Assembly (NCBI GenBank): GCA_950295325.1
Contig: OX485803.1
Span: 59,721,554-59,785,553 of the forward strand
Direction: 5' to 3'
Source: Polytrichum commune
Taxonomy: Eukaryota; Streptophyta; Polytrichopsida; Polytrichales; Polytrichaceae
Length of the DNA stretch: 64,000 nt
The notes under the pieces are model-generated. The model searched no databases. It was not told the origin of the DNA and worked only from the letters and a program-made list of their open reading frames with translations. Made by a program: the position numbers and the translations under genes. Shown one piece after another: positions 10,441 to 22,194 of the stretch (position 1 is the stretch's first letter; each line of letters begins with the position of its first letter).

Positions 10441-13400
10441 TAGTAAGAATTGGAAGAGGGAACCATTTTCATTGGAAACCATACTTTGTGATGCCAACAT
10501 GGTTGCCACACCCCAGTAGAAGAAGACCTCTTATGTTTATAGATCATGTAGTGATGGCCTAAGGTTGAATCTTGGAAATGCAACCCATTCATGTGTGTCC
10601 CCTATTTGAGCCTATACATAAAAAGGTTGAGTTCCCCTCAATGTTATTCAAACATGGAGTTAACCATGAAGGCCTAATATGAAGTTGAGGCTCTCAACCT
10701 CAAATGAATAGATCTTGATCATAAACACATATATTTTAAATATGCAATTAAAACTTGTTTTATTGTGCAACTATCGGGAGCATGTATCATCTGGAAAAAG
10801 CTTGATTAGAGAGAAAAAGAAGAAATTCACAAGTTATTATATACACTTCTTGAAGTGCTCACATCTCATGAAATGTTTTGGCATTGCTTCCACTTGAAGA
10901 ACGTATATTGTTTGTGCTTTCCATTATGGAATTTATGATATTTATAGTATCCTACGATAGCTACTATGATATCCTATGACTATATGATTTTAGCCAATCT
11001 TATAAAGTATCTCATAAAACCACACTAAGATTTTTGTTCATAGTGATTTATTTTTATTTTTTTGTAGTAAATACATTATGGGCGAGTCAGAAAAGATTTC
11101 TCCAAATTCCAATCATATGGATCATTATACAGTGCTTTACAACATCTCAAAAAAACCCACTAGAAGCATGAGTTTATGATACATCTTACAATGTGAAATA
11201 GCCACAAACCTTACGAATGCAATATTAATTTTTTCCTCACAAGCAGATGTAGCCTCTTAGTGGGAGAATCGCGACTTAAGGTTAAATTATGTGAGACATG
11301 TTTGTTGTGTTCGTCTTATGTTTTGGAAACTTAAGCTCATGCCAATTGGCACACAATCCTTTATGGCACTCACGAAAATACCCCCATTTTCACCTCCATG
11401 AAAGAGGGGCATTGGGACATGACATCTCACTTACTGGCACAATTAACAAAGGATGACTTATACATGAACAAATATCCTAGGAGAAAAATATAAAGTTTGT
11501 CGAGATAATTTTGTGGAAGAATGCCAACAAAGGCCAAATTGTTGTACAGACCTTAGGGAGACCTTGTGTTATTTGCCTGATAAGAATAAACTCTATCCCA
11601 TCATCCCAAATAGTGAGACGAATTTCATCCATTGCAAGGAACGCCTTAGGGAAGGAGGAAAGGACTCCCCCAAACCTTAATGAGGAGCTCATTCCCCCCC
11701 CCCCCCCCTCATCATGTGTTCATGTGGCTAACAAGGGTGTGTGAGCTCAGAGGGGTGTGAAAATTTTGAGTGTGGCGTGGCTAGGCTATGAGTTCCATCT
11801 TTTTTTTCCCCTTTACAATGCTTTGAAGATTGCTTGTGGAGTGTACGCATTTTGGGTTTAGGAACTTGTTGTGTGAGGAGGATGCATTCATTCAGTGGGC
11901 CTGGATGTCTTCAACCATTGCAAGGCCATTCATTCTCCTAGCTTGATCACGTCATTAGATTTGAGCTTGATTGCCAAATACAAATGATTTGATAATCCTA
12001 CGATTTGTAAGCTTTTCACAATATAGGAGAGATACATGTGCAACAAACTATTGTATTTATCTTCATTTCTTGGTAATTAATCCTCAAGCGATGATTTAAA
12101 TATGTAGATAGAATGAATACTTATCGTGTACAACATCCATAACTAGCTAGTCACATTTTAGGGTCAGAAATTGAACTTTAACTAGTGCGAGTGATTCCTC
12201 AACTTCACTTAGCTATCGTTGTGATGAGAATCTTGGTGATCCATCCAAGGAGGTGAGAATCCAAGGAGCTAAGAATGGTGAATTGGTTAGATTAACATTT
12301 AAGAAGGACATTGATTTGTAGTCTAATGATTCTTCGATTTGTGAAAAGCAAGCTTGCAGTGATTATGATTTGCTCAACCTTGTTTCTACTCACTGTCACC
12401 AACTACATGTGTAGCTTTTGCATCTATACTTCATGATTTAATACACATGTAGTTCCGTGATCTATACTCATCTTTTCTCATAAATGCCATATATAAAAGT
12501 ACCTTAGTTAGTCAACTAAATAGTAACCAATTCTTAAACAAAGCTAGTTTGACTTGTGAAAAAAATTGGTATATTTTAATCATTCTACTAATTATCTAAG
12601 TATTGCTTCTTCTACTTTTGCTTGTCTATTGGATTGGGCTCAAATTGCAGAGTATACTTTGAGCAAAGGCGGTGAACATTGAAGACATTTGCTACAAAGG
12701 TTGGGGGAAAGTGAACAATGGGGAGAGTTGCAATTGCAATTGCAACTAGTGTGGCAACGTCACAAATGTGGGATTCTATTGGATAGGAAGGGTGCAGAAG
12801 ATGCAAAGGAAAGTCAAATCAAAATAGGGACTATCAAGACAACCTGAGGACCTTTTAAACAAACCATCATCCAATGGGAAGAAAATTGGGTCTAGTTGCA
12901 ATATTATGGTCTTATTGTACGGGTTTTCTAAAGATAGAGGCTCTTTGAATTACAAATATGATGCTTTGAACTATAAGTGGATAGATGACAATTTAGTTGT
13001 ATCAACCATGACAATGACATATCAACCATCCTCCAAGTTGTATGCATTGGATAGCAATGATGCTAAGTGTCTAGCAGAATTCATTTCTACTTGAGGTTTA
13101 GTTGTCTATGTATATGCTAGACCTTATTGGTTCATACTTAAACCATTTGTGATACTTTCTTTACATTGTATCTCATCAAGAATGATTTTCATTGCTATGT
13201 TTTTGTTTATTGGAATCTTGAAAAATGCCTCTATTACTTCTAGTCCAACTTTCAAAGTTTTTAATTCCTTAAGATAAATACATGGTTATGGATATATAAG
13301 CTCTGGAATTTTATAATTAACATATCATCCCATCAAAAAGGCTTGAATTCCAATAATATATAATTATATGGTCCGTAGAATCTATGCCCAAAAATACCCC

Positions 13401-13714
13401 CAAAAATATGTTGGATATCACACACATATGCAACATTTTAAACTAAGTGACCCCCCCCCCCCCCTCCGCCGGATCATACTTCCAACCCCTCATTTCTTGG
13501 ACCAATGGTGTTTGTCGTTGCGGATTACTTCATGCAACATCTAGATTTGCACAAAGGGGCTCTATTGACCTTCCTTCTAGGCACTTCATTGTCTCATGTC
13601 ATAATATTGACACTCTATAATTGTGTGGACCCAAAATGGCTAATTATAAAAGTGATGGGTCGAAAAAGATACAATGATAGGCCAGATTCAATGTTTAACC
13701 AAATGGGTCTTGTT

Positions 13715-13965
13715 TCACACACATGTGATCATTTTTGGGTGCCATTGAGTTAACCATTTTGTGTGCATTCATACGTAGAGTGGGATATTTTGATGCTAAA
13801 ATAAGGGAGACTCTACTATACAAGTATTTGACTTACTTTCCTCTTTGCAAAATTGTAACTCATTATTTATATGGATTAAAATTAGGAACCAACTTGCATT
13901 CTTCATCACTTCCTCTACTCCACCTCTGAAAAATATTGCACAAATTTCAAGCCACTCTTTCTGGC
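13715..13965 (+). repeat. Paired dispersed repeat, copy 2
   Basis: Partner of the repeat at 8625-8890, in the same orientation. It preserves GTGCCATTGAGTTAACCATT, AGGGAGACTCTA and ATTGCACAAATTTCAAGCCA in order. It lies about 350 bp beyond the 3' end of the ANGUSTIFOLIA-like reading frame. Confidence 0.7.
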
Positions 13966-14312
13966 TAAATTAACTTGTTTTCACCATTCACCATGCTACC
14001 TTAAATGATTCGTGTAATAATAAAAAGCTGAAAGTAGCAACATTTTGTATTGCTATGATTACAAAGGGCCACCTACTGTATGAACTGCTTTTTCAAGACC
14101 AAAATAGAGTGGCAGGGGCAGACTTGCTTTTGTTATGGGACTCTACACATTAGCTTTCAAATAGCCTCTGGTTCACTTGAAAATAAGTATGTTATAGATA
14201 CACGATTTGTTAGAAGCAATGCCAACAAGTCAAGTCTCAAAAGGACACTCAATCAGCTCCTTCCCATGATGAATATACGTATGTATATATATATGCTCAG
14301 AATTTCTTCTCC

Positions 14313-17300
14313 TCATGCCTGATAAAAAAGTTGTTTGCTTCGGAACTCGTGAGAAGCTCCTTCCCCGGCCCGTTGCATTGTCCCTGACCTAAGGTGGTGC
14401 GCCTTGTCTTGTTTCTCAACTGATTCCTTTTGCCAAGGAAGGTCTTGGAATTTTTCATCCTCATCTTCTGAAGTAGTATTTCCTGGAATAATTCCACCCA
14501 CAAAAAAGGAACGCAGTATAGCTGCTGCTTTTGCCCGAATCTCAGCCCATACCTCCTCACTGTAGTCTGCACTGCGAGGAAGGATCAACACATTCGGCAT
14601 TTCCCTAACCTGTTTCAGAAAAAAAAAACTTATAATGCATTAATGACTGGCAATATGGTGAGGGCTCCTTTAGTGCGTTCATGTAGACATATATAATCAC
14701 AATCATCACTGACATGTTTGTCCCCCTTGGCATGTTGAAGTTAAGATAAATGATCCCACTGACAAGATCATAGTGACACCAGGTTTAAGTTGCTTCCAAT
14801 TTATATGTATGTCACAGAGAATGTTACATTCCATCAGAGGATATGTGCCGCAGAATAAACAGTTGCATAAACGTTTTGAAATTGCATCATTTGAAAAACT
14901 AACAAACTATGTGGTTTACAGAGGATGTTTGTACCCAAGCTTCAAGCCATTGAGGGCCTTCAATACCATCTAGTGCACAGCCTGCAACTGTGCCACTGAT
15001 TAGTGCTTGCTTCAATGCACAATCATCCACAAGGTGACTACTACTGGTATTCACCACCACCGCACCTGCCAAAACATTCCCCCACCATTCAATTTTGTTG
15101 CAGATCAATTTCTATCAAATCGCAAAAAGACATGTTCAATCCAACATTTAATGGCATACTGGTGATCAGTAAACTTCAACCATGCTCATTAAGCTTGACC
15201 TGATCATAACTTTTTTGAGTAGTGTTAGAAAGGCCCTTTTTTAATTTGAGCTCAAGGTCAATTATCGTCATGGAAAAGCTGGAAATTACTTTTTCAGTGG
15301 ACAATGCTGAAGTGTAACATACCTGGTTTAATATGTTGTAGACTATCAGAATTGATAAGCTGTACAGTGTCATTTGTGAGTGCACAATGAAGGGATACTA
15401 TGTCACTATTTGAGAGCAGGTCCTTGAAAGTATCGACTTTCTTTGCTCCTTCAGGGAAGGCTCTCTTCCTAGGCTGATCAATCCTTGCCTGACAGGTGAG
15501 TTTCACATGAACACTATTAAGAAGCCTTGTCACATGCCTCATCACTAAGTCATTCATCACTGTGTGACTCTAGACATTATTCCAACAATCACATCGATAA
15601 TTCTTGAAAGCCTGAACACTAACATATGGATCCCCCCACTTACCATATTCTTGATTGCAATTTGTAACTAAACTGTGCACATTTCTCCTGAGCAGAGAGA
15701 AATGTCAATAACTTTCATTAATGATGGGGTAGTCTGAATCAAAGCAAAGCCCTTCAATTCGACCGCACAAGAATGATCAGAGGAATTCTATAAGTATGCA
15801 ACACAAGCTCTCTGTAGACAGATGCAACGTGCAGTATGGGAGCTAAGGACAAGGCTAGAAGAATAAGACTATTAGGTCATGTGTGCATTCCTTGGGCAAC
15901 CAAGGCCATGATGTGGTTTTTCTTGTGTTAGGCACACTAGATATGATATTTAGTGTCACCAAATTCTAATTGTCTTGCCCAATACTAATTGTAAACCGCA
16001 GTGTAGTGTCACCAACACTAAATGTTAACCCAACATAATTTGTCATTCCTTGTAAATTATTTGGGGGATTATAGATTAACAGTGTTGCAATTACTGTCAC
16101 TTACCAAGTGATTTCGCATCCAAATTTCAATCATCCATGACAATATTTCGTCACAGGTTGCTGACAAGAGAAGGTAGGGTCATTTGGCCAATGGATGAAC
16201 CCATCCATCATCCATGACAATAATTGTTCACTTATTCATAAGAAGTGTCATCCGAAAAGTTACCAGTGACATAAAATACCATATGACACTAAATATCATA
16301 TATTAGTGTAGTAGTTGTGTGACCTTTTCCTTGGCGATTATGCCTCTGCTTTTTCCTTGGAAAACATAGGCATAATCTTGGAAACCACTACACCATTTAT
16401 GGTGTTTAGTGTCACTTACTGTTTGGAGTTACCAAGTAAAGATGTTAATGTTCTATAGTGTCCAAATAACCAATTTGACCTTTTTTGGTAAAATATGAGA
16501 TCTGTAGTAGAAAGTTATAGCTCAACGTAACTCCAAATAGTAAGTGACACTGAATACCATAAATGGTGTAGAGCTTAGTTGAACACAGCGTGTATATATA
16601 TATATATATAAGGAATGCATAAGGAAGATAAGAAGGGACAGAAAAGAGGGGAAAATTACAACGAAGGACGAGGAGAGGAAGGAAGGGTGTAAGGGATGGA
16701 GGGGAGGTACATTTTACTTGTTTTTCTGTAGTCATCGTCCCAATGATGTGACACCTCTGTAGAATTTTCTTTCTCTAAGTATTGGGATAGTGGTCAGCAG
16801 AGTGATAATTAAGTAGAGGTGAAATTTATAATGAAATGCAATGAAAAGCGAACCAGCGAAGGACCTCGCTATTTACAATGATGTGCGCATTTCAAAATGA
16901 CCAGAAGACTTCTGAAGTATGCAAAAACAAGCTCTGTAGATAGATGTGCGTCGAACCATCTGTTATAATTATAAACAAAGTAAACCAGCAGAAGAAGACC
17001 CAGCTGTTGAATTAAATAAATAAAAGGTTCACATGAAAAATTTCAGCAGGTAGGTTTGCCATGCTAAACTCACCTCCTCCTCGGGGTCGAAATATATGAC
17101 CTTCATTCGAAATGCGAGGCTTCGACTTGCAACTGCGCATGCGGATGCCGTGGCACCCACAATCCCAAGCACCATCCCTTTGGACCGCCGCATTCCTCTA
17201 CACGAAGCATGCATGTTTCCCAGCCACCCTGCAGATGCATATCCATGAGAGGCCAGCACATGAGTGTGCCTCAAAAGCCCCAGCAACAATGCCATCACCG

Positions 17301-17733
17301 TATCGGCAATCTCTTCGGCTCTGCCACTGTCTACATGCACCAGCTGCAACCCTAACTCACTTGCCAAGGCAGTGTCGACTGTCTTGTCTGTGCAGCTCAA
17401 AGTGAGGATTAGCTGCCATGGTTGCAACCGTCTTTGCGCAGCACGTGGAAGATATGCCAAAGAGTGGAGCAAGACCGCACCTGCTGCCTCAATTTTGCCC
17501 TCCGCAACTTGTGCTAAGCTTACATGCTCGATGGTTGCCACGCCCCTTAGGGCTACTTCTTCGAGAATGCAGTCTGGTAAACAATTGAGGGCAACCACGG
17601 AAGGCAGTCCAGATGATGCCTCTTGACCATTTCCAATGCTGGCAGCATCCGGTTCAGATGTCAGTGCGAGTGTGCTAATCTTCTCAACCACACCTCTTTT
17701 CTTCTCTGTTTTAGGGTGATGTACCTTGCCCAT
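14313..17733 (-). CDS. AN: ANGUSTIFOLIA-like protein (plant CtBP homologue), C-terminally short
   Basis: Exons are 17733-17074, 15488-15323, 15065-14935 and 14609-14313 (minus; phases 0, 1, 0), giving 417 residues. ANGUSTIFOLIA is the plant member of the CtBP/D-2-hydroxyacid dehydrogenase-like family. It acts in cell-shape control, microtubules and trafficking. Diagnostic stretches are VVALNCLPDC (47-55), AVLLHSLAYLPRAAQRRL (86-103), LVHVDSGRAEEIADTVMALL (131-150), CRGMRRSKGMVLGIVG (178-193), SLHCALTNDTVQ (exon 2), GCALDGIEGPQWLEAW (exon 3) and LPRSADYSEEVWAEI (exon 4). As in other AN proteins the nucleotide-binding loop is degenerate, and the dehydrogenase catalytic His position reads Arg (LPRSA). 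The ATG at 17733 is the first after an in-frame stop. The frame ends TGA after an acidic tail (TSEDEDEKF...). Known AN proteins run to roughly 630 residues, and their C-terminal region was not found downstream. It is a truncated paralogue, or exon 4 has an unrecognised donor. Confidence 0.85.
15932..16311. mobile_element. MITE family A, full copy 1 (in AN intron 1)
   Basis: A ~380-bp element with ends CACTAGATATGATATTTAG and the inverse of ACTAAATATCATATATTAGTG (written in part). Internal blocks AACACTAAATGTTAACCCAA, CAAGTGATTT and ATCCATGACAATATTTCGTC are shared with copies at 19190, 28483 and 37192. It is non-coding and lies within the first intron of the ANGUSTIFOLIA-like gene. Confidence 0.8.
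16388..16571. mobile_element. MITE family B, full copy (in AN intron 1)
   Basis: A 184-bp element with near-perfect long inverted ends: CTACACCATTTATGGTGTTT, continuing AGTGTCACTTACT and TTTGGAGTTAC, and the inverse at the right. It sits 76 bp from the family A copy. The interior block ACCAAGTAAAGATGTTAATG recurs in the copies at 39337 and 60111. Confidence 0.8.
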
Positions 17734-19189
17734 AGCTGGATGATGACACTCTTTCACCAGTGAGAGAGGTCCACTGCTCTAGGCTTGATATTTATATGTG
17801 TCAACCATGACTGCTGAGATGAGATACTCAAACTGTGCCCATTGTAGCATAACTGCACACTCGCATGTCAATAAAGATCGAAAAAAAATGATGAGATAAA
17901 CATATTATCGCAATAAGAATCTAATGTCCATCCCCATGGTGAGACGAGCAGATTGCCAAAGTCTGGCATAATTGAAGGAACCCTGGACTCTGAAGAGACG
18001 ACACCGTATGGAAATGATGCGCTAGCCTCCCCGGTCTTCCTTGCAGCGGCCACAATGCCAGCTGATTTTCTCTGGTAACAACCTTATGCTCCAGGAGTAC
18101 AGAGCACGGTCTCACCTTCGCAAAACCTCACCGCCTAAAATGTTGGTCACCGTTGGAATGCAATCCTCAATGGCATGTAATCCTCGGAGCATACCCACAC
18201 ATCCTCATCTCCCAATTTTCACTATCGTTTCCCGGATGAAAATGCTTCCATACATTTATGAACCTAAACGCTCCCAGACTCACAATGAAGGCACCAATGA
18301 GCTCCAGAAACGAAATGCCACTGAAGTAATAATCTTAAGCCAGGAACACAGAACACGGTCTCAGCGGAGCAAAACCTCGCCGCCTACAACGTCGGTCACA
18401 AATGGCATATAATCCTCGGAATACATCATACACCATCATGCCCTGATTCTCACACCATATCCCATCATTTCCCGGATGAATACGCTGACTATGAAACCCT
18501 AAATGCTCCCGAATCGCAATCATGAAGGCCCCAATGGGCTCCAAAATTTAAATGCCACTGGACGAGGATGTAATTAGTACCAAGGTGAGTTTCGAGTGCC
18601 GCCATCATCCATGCCAGCATCACCGCACGCACATTGAACAGCCTGTCTGCAGCCAATAGAAGGTTTGCAGATCGCTGACATGCGGAAGCCAAGGCAAGGC
18701 AAATTAAGGCAAGGCAAGGGAGGAGATTGAAATATGGACAACGCAGTCTGACACAAGTGTCAGACCGCCAAATTCCAATACAAACCAAACCTGCCACAGC
18801 ATCAATGCGGTCTGAATGGGTGGGGAAAGATTCCTGCACTTCACTGCAATAACAGAACTAACACCTAATTATGATGGCAACAGCCAGGAAGATGGCAGCG
18901 GATGGCCGGTGAGCAGAGGAGGAGACGAACTAGAGCAATGGAATTCAGTTAAGGTAGAAGCTCTGGCACATGGCCTTGGCTTCCATAGCCTGGGCGGCCC
19001 TTCACGGACCTGGGCAGAAACAGTAAAAAGTTAAAAAAAGTTAAAAAGTTAAAAAAACTGAACGCGACAGTAAAAAAATTGGTCAAGCAAGTTTTATTTA
19101 TTGTTGGGTAAAATGTAGCCAGTGTGTTTATTGCGTTGGGGGTAAAACGCAGTCTGCGATTCTACCGTTTTTTGTGCGTGATTTTACAC
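17734..19189. other. Upstream region of the AN-like gene
   Basis: This region should hold the promoter and 5' leader. It contains the tandem duplication listed separately. Long minus-strand frames at 18335-18839 resemble no family I know and overlap the duplication, so they are not called as genes. A TTAAAAAAAGTT-type A-rich run lies near 19030-19075. Confidence 0.4.
18091..18569. repeat. Two-copy tandem duplication upstream of the AN-like gene
   Basis: Unit 1 starts at 18091 and unit 2 at 18340, an offset of 249 bp. Shared ordered blocks are ACGGTCTCA, GCAAAACCTC(A/G)CCGCCTA, TAATCCTCGGA, TTTCCCGGATGAA and GAAGGC(A/C)CCAATG(A/G)GCTCC. Unit 2 is shortened by small deletions. The duplication is located 0.36-0.84 kb upstream of the start codon, so it may duplicate regulatory or leader sequence. 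Confidence 0.8.
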
Positions 19190-19396
19190 ACAAGTGATAT
19201 TTCATCCAAATTCCAATCATCCATGACAATATTTCATCACAAGTTGTTGACAAGAGAAGGTAAGGTTTTGGCCAACGGATGAAATCATCCATCGTCCATG
19301 ACAATATTTGTAAACTTATTCATAAGTAGTGTCACCCGGAAAGTTACCATAATGACATTCGATACCATATGAAACTAAATATCATATTTGATGTAG
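19190..19396. mobile_element. MITE family A, left-truncated copy
   Basis: Retains the internal GTGATATTTCATCCAAATTC and ATCCATGACAATATTTCATC blocks and the right terminus (AAATATCATATTTGATGTAG). The left half is missing. Confidence 0.75.
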
Positions 19397-19926
19397 CTAC
19401 CCCCATCTTCTCAAATCCGGGTCAATCTACTAACCTCCTTCTCCAAGTTAAAACCTCCTCCTCCTACTAAAAGTGGTATACAATCCTTTAGTGACCGGCA
19501 CTTGTAAGTTTAAGATTCTTTATTGAGCGTATGGAAGCCTAGCGGCCCATGTTCACGGCCCCCACTTTATAGTGGACTGCCATAATGTGGTTGGATGGCG
19601 GCTTGTGCTTAACTACATGCAAACACCTCCAACCCATTATTATCTAGAATCTAGTGGGTGAGTGGCCTACTCACCCTAAAACCAACACCCCACCCAAAAC
19701 CAACACTTATAAACACCTCCCAAATGCCAACACTCTACTACCTTGAACCATTACCCATGATGTAGGAGTCCCCAAGCTCACGGAGTGTTGGTTTCAGGTG
19801 CCATTAGTGGCCCCACCTTATACCAGCCTCCACTACCTCCATGTAGGGTAAGTAATGGGCTCCACTCTATCTCAAGTCGGTGTAGGGTGGCTTGTTGGTG
19901 CCTATTCTAGACATTCTATAGTAAAG
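19397..19926. other. Spacer between MITE and MULE
   Basis: No gene was recognised. The stretch 19670-19870 is rich in CCAACAC/ACCTCC motifs, without clear periodicity. Confidence 0.35.
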
Positions 19927-20697
19927 GGGGGCTGCCTAAATACCCCCGACGAGCGTTGTAGCTGTCAGGGCGGCGGGCAAGGGCAGCCCCAAAAAAGCCA
20001 GAGGTTCGGACACCCAACCCTGGCCTAATCCCCCGACCCTGTCCACCCGGTGTCCAGCCCGGCCTCCAACATGGATTCCCGCCTGACCTCCAGCCTGGAC
20101 AGACGCCCGGTTTTCCGGCCGGCTTCCAGCCTGGCTGCCCGCCCCGCCCTCCACCTTTACTAGTGCACCCGCCTTTCATTTGAATTTTTTTGGTTTTGCT
20201 ATGCTCATGGCTGTTGCAATGATGTGAGGAGCTTTGGTGTGTTTGTCAAGAACATGGCGGCGGCCATGCATATGCACTAGATCTTGGTTCTGAGGTTGTA
20301 GGATAGGGCGCTGCTCCAAAAAATGGAATGGATCCATGAGAGGGACACAATTTAGTGCACCCGCCTTTCATTTGAATTTTTTTGGTTTTGCTTTGCTCAT
20401 GGTTGTTGCAATGATGTGAGGAGCTTTGGTGTGGTTGTCAAGAACATGGCGGCGGCCATGCATATGCACTAGATCTTGGTTCTGAGGTTGTAGGACAGGG
20501 CGTTGCTCCAAAAAATGGAATGGATCCATGAGAGGGACACAATTTCATGGCATCCGGCCAAGCACATGAACCACATCTTGGATCTGAGGGCGATGGACAG
20601 GGCGTTTTTTGTTTAGGGTTGCAATGGATCCAAGAAAGGGAGATAATTTTGTGGTGGTAGCGAAGCCCATGGACTGGATCTTGGATCTGAGGGCGAT
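19927..20697 (+). repeat. MULE left terminal inverted repeat
   Basis: About 770 bp, matching 22661-23431 in reverse. It contains two direct copies of a ~192-bp unit starting AGTGCACCCGCCTTTCATTT at 20161 and 20353, and the first part of the 103-bp array. A Gly/Trp-rich frame (GQPGWKPAGKPG...) appears in both TIRs and is a composition artefact of GC-rich repeats, not a supported gene. Confidence 0.85.
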
Positions 20698-21255
20698 GGA
20701 CAAGGCGTTTTTGGTTTAGGGTTGCAATGGATCCAAGAGAGGGGAACATTTTCATGGGAGTGGCGGAACACATGAATTGGATTTTGGATTTGAGGGCGAT
20801 GGACAGGGCGTTGCTAGTTTAGGGTTGCAATGGATCTAAGATAAGGATACAATTTCATGGCATGCGACCAAGCACGTGGACTGAATCTTGGATATGAGGG
20901 CGATGGACAAGGCGTTTTTGGTTTAGGGTTGCAATGGATCAAAGAGAGGGACACAATTTCATAGCATGCGGCCAAGCACATGGACCAGATCTTGGATCTG
21001 AGGGCGATGGACAAGGCGTTTAGGGTTTGAGGTTGCAATGGATCTGAGAGAGGGGCACAATTTTATGGCATGCGGCCAAGCTCATGGACCAGATCTTGTG
21101 TTTCAGGGCGTAGGACAGGGCGTTGATCCCCTGAATGTAATGGATCCAAGAGAGGAAAACAATCTCATAACATGCGGCCAAGTATATAGACCAGATCTTG
21201 TGTTTCAGGGTGTAAGACAAGGCGATGATCCACTGAATACAATGGACGGAAATGA
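20545..21255 (+). repeat. 103-104-bp tandem array inside the MULE (about 7 units)
   Basis: The motif GAGGGCGATGGAC (or CAGGGCGTAGGAC) recurs at 20586, 20689, 20792, 20896, 21000, 21104 and 21206, so the period is 102-104 bp. Each unit also has GCATGCGGCCAAGCACATG, TTTAGGGTTGCAATGGATC and a GAGAGGGACACAATTT-like block. The last units diverge. Only about one and a half units are mirrored in the right TIR, so the array expanded on one side. Confidence 0.85.
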
Positions 21256-21427
21256 GGGAAATCCTTTAAGAATATGGAATTTTGGAGGTGACCCTGAACT
21301 TGCATAGGAGCGATCTACAGTCCATGGACACAGTGGCTACAATGCATATGCAATGGATCTTGGGACAGGAGATGATGCAAACACTTCGGAATTTGATTTC
21401 ATGGCTACTCACAGACTTGGACGATGA

Positions 21428-21862
21428 CCACCTGGAGGATATTTAGTAGATCACAACGTCAACCATGAAAGCCATGCATCTCACCTGAATACAAATGATG
21501 CAGATTTGAATACGCCAGAGTTTATTTCTGTGATGGAAGTACAAATTTCAATCCAAGAGAAGAAGATCCGTCCGTCATGGAGGAATTTGTACCAGAGAGT
21601 CTTGGCATCTGTCCAAGTACCACCTCCTGGCCCTTTTGACAGGACAGATTTAAAGTGGGAGGCCAAGTCCAATCACGGCAATGGTAACATAAAGGATACC
21701 CAGAAGGCTACAATTCATTGGGCTCGGCTAGATGATTTTTTGGAAGGAGAAATGTCAACCCGGCAGTTCCCTTGCACCTTTCATGAGGAATCTAGGCAAT
21801 GCATAAAGAGACAAGACAGGAAGCAAGTACGTGCCGAATCTGCAATTCAAAAGATCAAGTAA
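21428..21862 (+). pseudogene. MULE/FAR1-like transposase N-terminal fragment 1
   Basis: An open frame ending TAA at 21862. It contains EKKIRPSWRNLYQRVLASVQ, then WARLDDFLEGEMSTRQFPC and QKIK at the end. The W-x-R-L-D-D-F-x-x-GE ... FPC layout resembles N-terminal regions of MULE-type transposases that I recall from non-seed plants. Similarity is by recollection and not checked. There is no catalytic domain and no clear start. Confidence 0.5.
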
Positions 21863-22194
21863 CGATTCTTGCGTTTTTTTTTAGGTGTTTTGGGTTTAGG
21901 GTTTAAACATGTAATGGAATTTGCATTTATCCCCTTCGAATTTTGGTTTTTAGATAGCATTGAAGCCTGTCATACACGCATCCTCTGCATGACCTAGTCC
22001 ATATTGTGAACATGTGGTCTATCACGTCGTGAGAGCTTGAACTAACCATGAGACGTGTCCTCCAATGTAGTTATTGGTGCCAATATGGGCCAATGGACTA
22101 CACTAGACAATACAAGGTAGAGGTCCAGAAGGTGTTTGCACATGTGCTATTGGAGAAAAAAAATCAACATCTCATCGACAAGCATTACAGAGGG

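Larger units (their letters stand above)
8224..14312. other. Gene-poor, repeat-derived intergenic region
   Basis: No coding exon was recognised on either strand, including the minus strand where distal ANGUSTIFOLIA exons would be expected. Listed repeats within it are the paired repeat at 8625/13715, a hairpin MITE at 10272 and a fragment near 9225. C-homopolymers lie near 11695 and 13451. Confidence 0.55.

Noticed and set aside
17112-17626. Plus-strand frames opposite ANGUSTIFOLIA exon 1
   Set aside because: Antisense shadows of a strongly conserved coding exon.
18335-18839. Minus-strand frames upstream of ANGUSTIFOLIA
   Set aside because: They overlap a tandem duplication, read differently in the two units and match no family. 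More likely leader or promoter sequence.
19916-20179. Gly/Trp-rich frame, also present at 23179-23436
   Set aside because: It is the same MULE terminal inverted repeat read twice. Composition-driven, with no domain and no conserved start.
20600-21020. Repeated TTTAGGG strings suggesting an interstitial telomere
   Set aside because: Each occurs once per 103-bp unit and never in tandem.
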